From the NCBI RefSeq assembly GCF_000350225.1, contig NW_005179169.1, positions 245,240 to 292,766 on the forward strand: a stretch of 47,527 bases of DNA, read 5' to 3'. Below, piece by piece: positions 20,585-29,402 of this stretch. Each line of letters starts with the position of its first letter. The stretch's first letter is position 1. The notes beneath the pieces are model-generated. The model did not search any database. It saw only the letters and a list, made by a program, of their open reading frames with translations, and was not told the DNA's origin. The DNA comes from Chondrus crispus. Its lineage: Eukaryota; Rhodophyta; Florideophyceae; Gigartinales; Gigartinaceae. A program made the position numbers and the translations under genes.

Positions 20585-20990
20585 TTGACGATCAAAATGC
20601 GAAAGAACGATTGTTTCAAAAAGAACTACTACCAGTTCATACAAGTCATGATTGAGGAGGCATGCGCTATGGATCTTATGGCTTCTGCCCGATACTTCAA
20701 AGACTACCGTCTCCCGTCTGAATTCTCCGACTCTGACAATGAACATTCCGCTGATGGCATACCACGTCGACGTAGTGATCATACTCGCGGTTCGCGAGGA
20801 CATTGCAAGCAGAAACGCCGCCATGAGGGATCGGTAGGAGATGGAAGCAAGGCAGCAGATATAAGAGGAGCGGAAAAAGGCAGCACAAGAACAAATCTCC
20901 AGAGTCATAAAAACGTGATGCCCCTGATTGTCTCAACCCCCGATGCGACGGAAAGCACTTCATGAAAGAATGTCCGAACACCGCTGAGGA
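20585..20990 (+). pseudogene. gypsy-2 gag, C-terminal part with zinc knuckle
   Basis: Continues the frame left at 9319 (KRMELTIKMRKNDCF across the insertion). A central segment reads NYYQFIQVMIEEACAMDLMA. After a frameshift near 20920 comes a zinc knuckle of the form C-x4-C-x3-H-x4-C (CLNPRCDGKHFMKECPNT), the nucleocapsid signature. A stop codon follows near 21026. Confidence 0.6.
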
Positions 20991-21059
20991 TCTCAAGAGG
21001 AAGTTTTTGTCTGCGTTCCATGCTTGAAAGAAGTACGGCAAGCAGGACACGAAAAATGA

Positions 21060-21584
21060 TGGAAATATTCACTCCTTGCGTGAACACGATCCGGATCGGA
21101 ACTCCTCCTTGTTCGCAGCCACATTTTTCGATGGTGCAGTGGAGGCTGTGTTAATGGCCAACCAGATGTGAATCTTGTTCCACCAAAGATCTTCAGCCAA
21201 ATGTTAAAGGCTGACCGTAAGCTTCCGGTTACCAAGTTGAGCGAGCCTCACCTTTACGGAACCGTTGATAAAAAACGCCCCACCATTACCCTGCAGTCGC
21301 CAGACGTCCACCACCGTTCTCGTACAAATCAGACACGGGACTAATCTCGCAATGCGCGGCATGAAATGGATGATCGGCATCGGGACTCTGATCACGTCCT
21401 GATCGGAGGGGAAGTACTAAAATCAATCGGTCTTGGTAACAAAACGCTCATGGCCGCGGCTTGCGATCGACACAACGGAGTGATAAACATCCCAGAGATG
21501 CTGTCCCGGCTCCCGAAGGCAGAAATGAAAGAGCCTGTTTCAGGTTTCATTCACAGCCTCCTCCAATTGCGCGCTCGCAATTGA
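21060..21584 (+). pseudogene. gypsy-2 protease region (active site destroyed)
   Basis: SLFAATFFDGAVEAVLMA is followed, after a small deletion and frame change at about 21155-21165, by PDVNLVPPKIFSQMLKADRK. In intact relatives the expected DTGS should sit exactly at this break, so the aspartic protease is lost. Another shift near 21345 leads into HVLIGGEVLKSIGLGNKTLM, a typical protease-to-RT linker. Frames change several times; there is no functional protein. Confidence 0.55.
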
Positions 21585-21600
21585 ATGTGAAACGAGCCGA

Positions 21601-22740
21601 ATGCATCGCGACGCATTCGGCACGTTTCACAGCCAAGGTGGCGGCGAGGAAGACAGCATGGACGACAGTGATGTCTACGTCGATCTTGGAGAGGATCCTG
21701 TCGAGGACCTCGAAGCCGCCCTAGCATCAAGAGTGGAAGACGCGCGACGCGCCGGGATGACCGAAGGTGGGCTAGCTACGCTCGCCGCGCTGCTGAAGAA
21801 GCATCAGCATATTTTTCGGATTCGTCTGGGAAAGTCTTCACCGGCCGACGTGAAGCCCATGAGAGTTCGCCTCGTTGAAAAAGAGCGCTCCATCAAGGTA
21901 AAGGCGCGTAAATATCCTCAAGCACAGAGGAAATTTTTCGAAAAATACATTGATACTCTCGAAGCAATGGATTTTTTCTTCAAAATGCCCACAGCTGATT
22001 GGCAAGCCGCTCCGCTACTTGTCCCTAAACCAGGATCAAGAGCCAAGATGCGTATGGCCATTGACCTCAGGCCGGTCAATGCGGCAACTGTCAAAGAGTC
22101 GTGGCCGATGCCCCACTTGGACTCCGAAATTCAAGACTTTGGGGGCAGCACATGCTTCGCAACGCTGGATTTCGTTTCGGGATATTGGCAATTACCCCTG
22201 CACGAGGACTCATATACAGCATGCGGGGTGGTCACACCGAAGGGAGTCTATGCTTCTAGGCATATACTCCCAGGTCTCGCCCAGGCAACGTCGTATTTCC
22301 AAAGCATTGTCGAACCTCTGCTTCAGTCACTGCGACAGTGCTTGGCTTGATGATTTTAATCTGCACTCCCAAGGCGAAAACCCTTTGCTTGGCCATCTCG
22401 GGACATTTTTTGAGATTTGTGGCAAGCACGGCCTTTTTCCTTTCCGCTTCCAAATGAGTTTTTTTCCCCAAGCAGCTCAAGTGGTCTGGTAGGATCATCT
22501 TCGACAAGGGTTACACCATGGACCCTGCCCAGCTCGATGGTCTTAAAGATATGGATACTCCAAAAACAGCCAATGAGTTGGCACAGTTCATCTACAGCTG
22601 TAGATGGATGTCGATCACCATTCCTCAATTCGTTGAGCGAGTCGCTCCGCTGACAGCCATTTTGGAAGCGGTCTACAAGAAATCAGGAAAGCGTACCTCC
22701 AGGTCTATCAGAAACATGCCATTGCGCACCTTGTCCTGAC
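21601..22740 (+). pseudogene. gypsy-2 reverse transcriptase (frameshifted)
   Basis: Frame 1 (21601-22350) carries the fingers and palm: LLVPKPGSRAKMRMAIDLRP, FATLDFVSGYWQLPL and GLAQATSYFQSIVEPLL. It breaks at about 22346-22348, directly before the catalytic box, which is then read in another frame as WLDDFNLHSQ in place of the usual Y(L/V)DD. A second shift near 22485 gives the thumb (GYTMDPAQLDGL, TPKTANELAQFIYSCRWM, VERVAPLTAILE). Three frames for one domain show the gene is dead. Confidence 0.8.
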
Positions 22741-22824
22741 TGTTCATGACGAAGCGTTTCGTGATCTGCAGGACACGCTGCGCAACGCCGTCGCACTGTC
22801 TTACCTGAAACCGGACATCTGGAC

Positions 22825-24067
22825 ATGGTCGTTTGTGTGTTCGCTGATGCCTCCGATCGTTATTGGTCAGGAGTGGTGACTCAGACCAGTGAGTACCAGT
22901 TATCTCTGCCTATCGAGGAACAACGCCACGAGCCGCTGGCATTTCAAGGTTCAGCGTTCAAGGGAGCAGAACTGGGCTGGAGCACGTTTGAGAAGGAAGG
23001 ATACGCCATTTTTCAAACTTTGGAGAAAGTTGACTACTTTTTCTTTGGCAGCACGCCCGCACGAATCTTTTCAGATCATCGCAATCTGTTGTTTGTTTTT
23101 GTACCCATCGCACTGGAGCCCAGGCTTGGCAGGCACATCATCTCAAAGGTTCAACGATGGGCGCTGTTCCTATCCCGTTTCGAGTACGTGATCGAACACG
23201 TGGGCGGTATTGACGACGTTTTCGCAGATATACTGACTAGATGGGTTTGCGGCTATCGCAAGGAACCGAAGGCGCTGAAGACCATATGCAGCTTGATGAT
23301 TACTTCTGCTAAGCAACTGGTTCCGTCACCAGACAGTTTTGTTTGGCCTAGCCTAGAGGCTATTGGGAAGGCGCAGGAACGCTCCCCAGGGGCAAAGGAT
23401 GGACTGCAGCTCGACCGGAGCGACCGACTCTGGAAAAAAGGAAGTTCTATCTGGATCTCCACAGAAGATGTGGACCTCCAGGTAAAGTTGATTGTTGTAT
23501 CACACTGTGTGTCTATAGGACACCGAGGATGCGATGCTACGGAAAGTATTGTTCGCGAGAAATTCTGGTGGTCAAGTCTAAGCCAGGACGTCGCCGAACT
23601 CGTCCGAGGATGTCTCCACTGTCTCATCTCTTCCGGTGATGAACCCGTGTCACGGCCGCTCTCCCATGCCTTCCATGGGTCACGACTAAATGAAGTTTTA
23701 CATGTGGATTTCTCATATATGGGCGCAGGGACAGACGGGAAGAAGTATATTCTCATTTTACGTGACGACCTCTCCTCCTATGTATGGTTGTGGCCAACCG
23801 AATCCGCCACCAGCGAGGCAGCGGCTGAGGCCTTGGCGGTCTGGTTTGGTTGTTTCGGAAGCATAGAGTGGATCATCTCAAACCAGGGAAGTCATTTTAA
23901 AAACGAGCTAATCAAGGGGCTCACCGACCAGTTTCGTGTGTCGCACCATTTTACCACGGCTTACACGCCGTGGGCTAACCACACCGTGGAGCGAGTTTGT
24001 CGCGAAGTTTTGCGAGCTTACAGAGCGCTACAGAGCGAATGGAGACTGACCCCTCAGGATTGGCCAG
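22825..24067 (+). pseudogene. gypsy-2 RNase H and integrase core (catalytic Asp lost)
   Basis: RNase H: VFADASDRYWSGV, FEKEGYAIFQTL, FSDHRNLLFVF and the tail IDDVFADILTRW. Integrase: an HHCC zinc region (VSHCVSIGHRGC...CLHC), first Asp in LHVDFSYMG, then IISNQGSHF, where the family normally has Asp (ISDQGSHF), and Glu in HTVERVCREVL. The Asn is explained by one G-to-A change and would inactivate the enzyme. The frame then runs into the solo LTR, whose first bases supply a false stop at 24070. Without the insert, the text joins as QDWPAITECVQSVLNQ. Confidence 0.85.
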
Positions 24068-25137
24068 TGTAGTGCAATGCGCCTGGCAGGCAGAGACCAA
24101 GGTCCGACGGTCCAACACAAACAACAACAACAACAAAAACAACCACTGCCAACGGCACAGCGCTACGGAATGTTCGAAGCTCCCTGTCCTCTTTAAGCGG
24201 GTTTGCGGCCCGCAGTAGCTCGGATCCCTAATAGGGGGGGCAAAGAGAAGGGCCCAGCCCGGGATCGGTAAATGGTGGTAGAGACTTGTAAAGGCAACTA
24301 CTCGACGAGTTCGGAGGGGTGTCTAGGTAAACCTGGTCCGATGGGTCGTAGATTCAATGCTCAAAGAGCGCCTTGTACACCTTATACCCTTGATAAGGTC
24401 TTCGACGGGGACGTCGCAACGTAGTCCGTCGGGAAAGAAGAAAACGTAGCAGCGCTACACCGTCGTACTGCTCCATGGCAAAGTACCAACACCGGATCGG
24501 TCGCAACCAGATTCCGATGGAACCAACGCTGAGAAAAGCACTACTGGTGCACCAACATAGAAGCCCGATGGCTAATGACGTCACGTTGCGGATCGCAATC
24601 CTACAAGGTGGGACCAACTCAAGATTAAGGGAAATTACGATAGGGAAATAAAGGAAAATTGATAAGGAAAAAGGGGACCCCCGAGCTCAAAGGATACCGT
24701 AGGCTAGAGTAGAAGGGAATGTCTTGTAAAAGACGGGCTTCGACCAAGGCGATATCAAACTCTGGCAACTTGGGTTCGATTGGGAAATAAAAAAATAAGG
24801 AATGGGACCCCCGAGCGCTGAAGGATGCCGTAGGCTTAGGTAAAAGGGAGCGTCTTGGTAGAGACGGACTTCGACCAAGGCGACATTCAACTCCGGCAAC
24901 TCGGGTTGTCTTTATTGACTTGGTCGGTCAAAGAGCTAAGTTATATAGAGCCCCGCCGGGGCGAGTACAGTAGCTCCCGGCTCTAGATTTTAGATGTAAT
25001 TAGTAAATAAATTAAATAATTAAAATAATCGTGCGCTTCGTCGCACACGTGTGTCCCCCAAGCCCGGACTACAGTATCCAATTTTTTTCCTTTTTCACTT
25101 CTTTTCACCCCCCTTTTCAGGTGCATATTGCACTACA
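24068..25137. mobile_element. Solo LTR (1070 bp) of a further retroelement family
   Basis: Starts TGTAGTGCAAT and ends ATTGCACTACA, an 11-bp perfect inverted terminus of the TG...CA type, and is flanked by the exact 5-bp duplication GCCAG (24063-24067, 25138-25142). Removing it together with one TSD copy restores the integrase frame. There is no coding capacity. Inside are a (AAC)n-like run near 24120, a duplicated ~110-bp block 130 bp apart, a TATATAG near 24942, GAGTACAGTAG at 24963-24973, and a pyrimidine tract ending CAG near 25120. It is unrelated by eye to the LTRs of gypsy-1 and copia. A short nonautonomous element is the alternative. Confidence 0.85.
24673..24910. repeat. Imperfect ~110-bp direct duplication in the solo LTR
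   Basis: Two copies 130 bp apart (from 24673 and 24803). They share GGGACCCCCGAGC, GGATACCGTAGGCT/GGATGCCGTAGGCT, the CTTCGACCAAGGCGA block and CTGGCAACTTGGGTT/CCGGCAACTCGGGTT, with scattered substitutions. Confidence 0.8.
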
Positions 25138-25142
25138 GCCAG

Positions 25143-25933
25143 CTATCACTGAATGTGTGCAAAGCGTCCTCAACCAGGCGCCGATCAAGAGGCTCGGCTC
25201 CCGAGGCCCAGACACTCCGGGCGTCTACCGCTCCCCGCTTGAGGTATTCACAGGACACAAGCCAGCCAGGCCGCTACTTAGAGCTCTGCCTTTCGAGAAG
25301 TACCGAAATGCGCGTGACCTTGCCGAGGTTCGAGCTCGGCAGTTGATAGATATTGAAGCCACACAGGCTGCGCTGTCGGCCATGCATCGAGACGTTGTCG
25401 ATCGTGCTACATCCGGGCGCCAGCGTCAGGTCGAGGCCCACAACAGGCGTACCAACATCAAGTCTGTTGACTTCAGCGTTGGTGATTTCGTGCTCGTGAG
25501 ACGTGCTGTCAGCAAGGGACACAAGCTTCAGTTCAAGTGGCAAAGTCCCCGTCGTGTCGAAGAGGACAAGTCAAACTGGGTCTTTGTCGTGGAAAAACTC
25601 CTCACCGGGCAGCACTGTACCGTACATGTACGCAGGTTGCGACTATATCGCGCGGACATGGACTGCGTTACAGTGGATTCCTCGCTGCTTCGAATGGCTG
25701 AACACAGCGAGACAGTATATGAAGACGCCGTGGCCTTCAAGGACATTTGCGAGCGCAATAGCCAATTTTACGTCCAGGTTGAATGGGAACGACTCCCTGA
25801 CGTCATCGAAATGACATGGGAACCAATTGCTCAGCTTTATGAGGACCTACCAGGGCTGTTGGAAGACTTCCTGCACACCGCCGGACAGCGCAATTTGAAA
25901 ACACGCACGCTAGCGCAGTGCTCCTCTCAATAA
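25143..25933 (+). pseudogene. gypsy-2 integrase C-terminus with chromodomain-like end
   Basis: Continues the integrase frame after the solo LTR: VQSVLNQAPIKRLGSRGP and YRSPLEVFTG, then a long helical linker, VDFSVGDFVLVRRA and the HVRRLRLYRADMD motif typical of gypsy integrase tails. It ends with a chromodomain-like segment, FYVQVEWERLPDVIEMTWEP, then YEDLPGLLEDFL. The stop TAA at 25931 overlaps an AATAAA (25929-25934). This part is intact and could mislead gene callers into predicting a stand-alone chromodomain protein. Confidence 0.85.
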
Positions 25934-26150
25934 ACTTCGTTTGTTTCTGGAACACGAAGTCTACGGAGCACTGTAACTCCCTGCACAGTGGCATTCTCTA
26001 TTAGCCAACAGCCCTCGCAGTGAGCCAAGCGCGCCCCAATGCCAAAGCAGCATCAGGGAGTCAGCGCAAGAACAGTTGGAACTGTTCGCTCCCTTTTCCC
26101 GTCGCGGACGCACAGGTCTTTCGCGCATCGCGCGAAATTGATTTGCTCGG
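25934..26150. other. Junction between gypsy-2 and gypsy-3 remnants
   Basis: No gene. It contains CACTGT...ACAGTG arms (about 25967-25988) and a near-perfect hairpin GAACAGTT-GG-AACTGTTC at 26070-26087. I found no LTR of either element here, so one or both are truncated. Confidence 0.4.
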
Positions 26151-26916
26151 TTGATTTACAGTAAGTTGAGCATTGCCTCGCCGCGACCTTTCGCGAACAC
26201 AGACCGTTACGTCATCGATGACGCAATTGCGCATCGAGAGGGCGTACGCGGTGGTGTCTCGGTGCTGAAGTTCGTGAAAGAAGAGATAATCCACTGTTTT
26301 GGGTTACCACGTGTCGTTGTCTCGGACAACGCTACTTGTTTCACAGCGTCGGTCCTGAATGCCTTCATGGCACTAAATGGGATTAAGTGGAAGACAGTGC
26401 TCGCCTATGCGCCTATGTCGAACGGACGGGCAGAGCCGATGGTCGGCACACTGCAGAGAGCCGTCCATAAGATGATAATCGGTGCCTCGCCTGCAATTGT
26501 TGAGTGGGACGATGCTTTACGTCAAGTCCTATATGGATACCGTCGCAGGAAGATGGCGGTGGGATTGTCCCCGTTCGGGCTGCTTTATGGGGTGTTGCCC
26601 AGGATGGCGCCTGGAGACCAAGAGCCTCTCTTCGGAGTCTCCGAGATCCACCACCGGAAAATGGAACTCCTGCAAGCCAGGGTGATGTCGGCAACAAAAA
26701 TAATCGGGCGTAGAGCTGCAACCACATTAACAGACGGTCGCGAAGCAACTTTAAATGTGGGCGACGAAGTGTTGGTCGCAAAAGGGGCCGCCCTCGGGCC
26801 CATGCAGAAATGGCGTATCGCCTTGTGGAAGTTCTATGGCTCATGCCGAGTTGCTCGTGCGCGCCATCCGCGGTACACCCTAGTGTCGCTGCATCAACGC
26901 TACTCGAGAAGGAAAA
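26151..26916 (+). pseudogene. Integrase remnant of a third gypsy element ('gypsy-3'), 5' piece
   Basis: The open frame begins without an ATG (TTG at 26151), so the start is truncated. FGLPRVVVSDNATCF holds the second catalytic Asp and MSNGRAEPMVGTLQRAV the catalytic Glu of a retroviral-type integrase core. The C-terminal part has FGLLYGVLP, LNVGDEVLVAKG and RYTLVSLHQRYSRRK, where the copia LTR interrupts it at 26917. It resumes at 34799 as VHARRLVLYKRQLL. The sequence is clearly different from the gypsy-1 and gypsy-2 integrases. The part holding the first catalytic Asp is missing. Confidence 0.8.
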
Positions 26917-28181
26917 TATTGAAAATGTGCGACCACATGCTGTTATCTGAAAAGGTCAAAATCGAGTGACACGTGTACATGACTGCACGGTCCGGGCGCT
27001 CTTACCCATATCACGACATGACACGTGTAAAATCCCAGATTTTGGGGTTCCGGGGACGAAAGTGGCCTCTCGGAGGGTCATGCAAATTTGTATAGTTTTG
27101 CCAAGTGGAACCTTGGCCCGTAGCACTATAGACTACACAGGAAATACTGCAATTCTATTGGCTCTCAGGTCTAATGCTGCAAATCTATTGGTCGAGCGTT
27201 GTCCACGTGTGCGTCATTGGCCTTGTGATGTACTTTAAATGGCCTGTATATGCCATAATTACGTTGTTTTGGGGGTTTCAAGTGGTTTGCCATGGTTGTA
27301 ATGGGTAATTGCATGGGGCCCCCGGGCGGGACACATGTATTCCGTGTACACATGTACACGTCGCCAGGTGGATTCGTGTACGTACACATGTACACGCATC
27401 CAGGTGTATGCACATGAGGGTTTACAGTTTTACAGTGTCAGACTGTTTGCGATCCTGCGCGTGTCCGAGTACAGTACATGTGAATCAAAAGTACAACAAG
27501 TACTTCTCGCGAGAGGAATACAGTTGTGCGATTATTCTGTGTACGCGTCACGCTGTATGCGAGTCTTGCGTGAGCACGCGCCGTTGCACTGTGCTCTCGT
27601 CATGGTGCGCCGTTGGATGCAAGTTCATGACAGTACTCGTGTGATTTACATGTATTCTCATATGAGTTGTGTAGAAAGTCTGGATGCACATTGTTATAAC
27701 TTGCCATAACTGTCTGACAGTGCTTGGCGAAATTAGTAAGGTGAGAAACAAGGATACGTATGGCGATTGTGATATGAAAGACGTTTGCGTTGTTGGAAAT
27801 AGACAAGTGCCAAGTTGTTCGTTGCACAACAATGAAGTCTGGCATGACTGGATGCAGATTAGTAAGGTGTGAAACAGTTGCATGCATAGGGCCATGGTTT
27901 ACAGTCATTTGGAATGTGTAGAAATAGTTGTGAGCTAATAGTTACGAATCGATTCGTAAGGTGGAAATCGAACAGTATGGTCGGGCCACAAGAGGACCGC
28001 GCTTGGTCGCGCATAGTAAAGTATGGTTTACTGAGAGTCGGAGTAGAGCGATAGTGTAGCACTCGAAGTGTATAAGTATCGCAGGAAAACGGCTTCAAAG
28101 TAAACCTCGGCACCAACTCCTTCACTCACACACATCAACCTGCCCTCCTTTCTTTCCCTTGCCCCTCCGAACCTACCATTA
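26917..28181 (+). repeat. copia 5' LTR (1265 bp)
   Basis: Direct repeat with 33533-34797 at offset 6,616. Differences seen: T/C near 27167, T/G near 27341, C/T near 27467. It carries two imperfect ~31-bp direct repeats built from GTGTACACATGTACACG and CCAGGTG (27344-27370 and 27376-27406), and a TACAGTAC box at 27470-27477. Short frames inside it appear in both LTRs and are not genes. Confidence 0.95.
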
Positions 28182-28198
28182 GGTTATGGGCCCAGTCC
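28182..28198 (+). promoter_or_regulatory. copia-type primer-binding site (initiator tRNA-Met half)
   Basis: GGTTATGGGCCCAGTCC directly follows the LTR. It is complementary to the D-side and anticodon stem-loop of eukaryotic initiator tRNA-Met (CTGGGCCCATAACC), not to a tRNA 3' CCA end. From memory it equals the PBS of Drosophila copia, which is primed by a 5' half-tRNA cut in the anticodon loop. Confidence 0.85.
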
Positions 28199-28600
28199 CT
28201 CGCTGTCGTTTTACTGCATGAGTCTGTCGTTCTCGTTCCGTTGTTTCTGCCGTCGTTGTCGCTGTCGTTGTGGCTGCCGTTTCTCGTCGTTCTTTCCGCT
28301 GGTCTTCTAGCTGTCGTTGTCGCTCTCGTTCTTGCCGTCGTTCTTGGTTTTGGTTTTCGCTGCTGCTGTCGTTCTTGCGCTGTTGTGTGAATTGGTTTTG
28401 GTCATCGCCCCCGCTGTCTTCGTTGTCTTCGTTCTTGGTTTGGCTTTTGTTCTTGCTGTGGTTCTTGCTGCTGTCTGTGTCTTTGGTCTTCGTCTTCGTT
28501 TCCGCTCCCGCTACCGCCGTCGTCGTCAATCTCGCATTTGGTTTTTCTTCGTTCTCTCATGCAAAGTAAGTTTTGAGTTTCTTTCCATTTCCTACACATC
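28199..28600 (+). other. copia leader: GT/C-rich low-complexity tract with splice-donor-like site
   Basis: From about 28220 to 28520 the RNA strand is nearly free of A and built from CGTTGTCGCTGTCGTT-like words. A canonical donor-like CAAA|GTAAGT lies at 28562-28571. Antisense reading gives only a low-complexity Glu/Gln/Lys/Thr frame, which I do not call a gene. Confidence 0.5.
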
Positions 28601-28804
28601 TAAGTGATTGTCTTTGCACGTTTTGGTGGTTCTTAAGAGCAATAATTCCAAAATCTGTTACTGACGATTATCTTCATATTCCTTATTGTGAATACCTGTT
28701 TTTACGGGGTTGTGTTAGATCTGGAATTAGTACCGGTGCGCTCTGCGCCTGGGAAGCTTGTCACCGGTCGAACGGTTAGGACATAGGAGGTCCTATCCGT
28801 TGAG

Positions 28805-29230
28805 GTGCTTGAGCCTGAGGATCAACCTTCACCTCGGCTCGCGCTTCCGGGTCCGTCCTCGAGTTGCGCACCATATAGGATTCCTCGTATTCCGCGCTCT
28901 GTTCCCGCACCAATAAAGAGAACTACGCATCGACTTTCTGCTGGGAAAGCGGCTGTTCTCGCGGATAAGCAGTTTAAGCGTGAGCGCAAGAGGAATCGTA
29001 AGGTGCGCCCGCGGTATAAGCGGTATTGTAAAGTGTGCGGCGTTAGTGGCAATAGTGCGAAGGCCTTTTACGACCACATTCAGTCTAGGTCTCATCGCAT
29101 TTCAGTTGCCAACGCTAAGGAGACTCCGCGTTGTATCCCTTGCAATCGCGTCTTTGAGTCTCACGGGCACCTGAAGTGCCACGAGAACGGTGCCGCACAC
29201 TTGAAGGTAGTTTGTGAACAGAATAGTTAG
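28805..29230 (+). CDS. Zinc-finger ORF in the copia leader
   Basis: Open frame of about 141 codons ahead of gag. It has no ATG: the nearest start is GTG 28805 and an in-frame TAG lies a little upstream, so it may need a non-AUG start or splicing. The first half is Pro/Arg/Lys-rich, ending in a very basic segment (KQFKRERKRNRKVRPRYKRY). It then has two matrin/JAZ-like C2H2 fingers with CxxC-x12-H-x5-H spacing: CKVCGVSG...DHIQSRSHR and CIPCNRVFES...CHENGAAHLK. Fingers of this type often bind double-stranded or structured RNA. The stop TAG is followed by AATAAA near 29243. Such an ORF between PBS and gag is not part of ordinary copia elements. Coding status is likely but unproven. Confidence 0.6.
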   Translation: MLEPEDQPSPRLALPGPSSSCAPYRIPRIPRSVPAPIKRTTHRLSAGKAAVLADKQFKRERKRNRKVRPRYKRYCKVCGVSGNSAKAFYDHIQSRSHRISVANAKETPRCIPCNRVFESHGHLKCHENGAAHLKVVCEQNS

Positions 29231-29402
29231 GGATTTCATTCAAATAAATTCACATATCTGTTCCCAAATTTCTCCTAGTGCAACTTTATAGTAATCATAT
29301 CGAATTTCTTAGACGGGTGGGCTTGCCATTGTGTTGACTATCGGTTAACGACTTGGGATCCCCGAACGGATTTTCGAATACTTGAAGTTTATTTGCACTA
29401 AA

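Larger units (their letters stand above)
8831..25933 (+). mobile_element. Degenerate Ty3/gypsy element 'gypsy-2', split by two later insertions
   Basis: Pieces of one gag-pol read in order on the + strand: gag (8831-9319, 20585-20990), protease (about 21060-21584), reverse transcriptase (21601-22740), RNase H and integrase (22825-24067) and the integrase C-terminus with chromodomain-like end (25143-25933). A complete young gypsy element (9325-20584) and a solo LTR (24068-25137) interrupt it, and joining across each insert restores the frame. The element is dead: at least four frameshifts, a destroyed protease active site, and an integrase catalytic Asp read as Asn. Its own LTRs were not found; its outer limits are uncertain. 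Confidence 0.75.

Noticed and set aside
24067..25123. A spliceosomal intron in the gypsy-2 integrase (GTGTAG... with a pyrimidine tract and CAG at the 3' end)
   Set aside because: The phase would fit, but the TG...CA inverted termini, the exact GCCAG target duplication and the better protein join after removal of 24068-25142 make a solo LTR the stronger explanation.
25143..25933. An independent host chromodomain gene
   Set aside because: It joins in frame to the upstream integrase after removal of the solo LTR, so it is the pol tail of gypsy-2.
26966..28125. Several duplicated small ORFs (60-124 codons) at 26966-28125 and 33582-34741
   Set aside because: They are duplicated only because they lie in the two LTRs, and they overlap each other in different frames.
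28179..28529. A minus-strand frame rich in Glu, Gln, Lys and Thr in the copia leader
   Set aside because: Pure low-complexity translation of the GTC/GTT tract, and partly overlapping the PBS.
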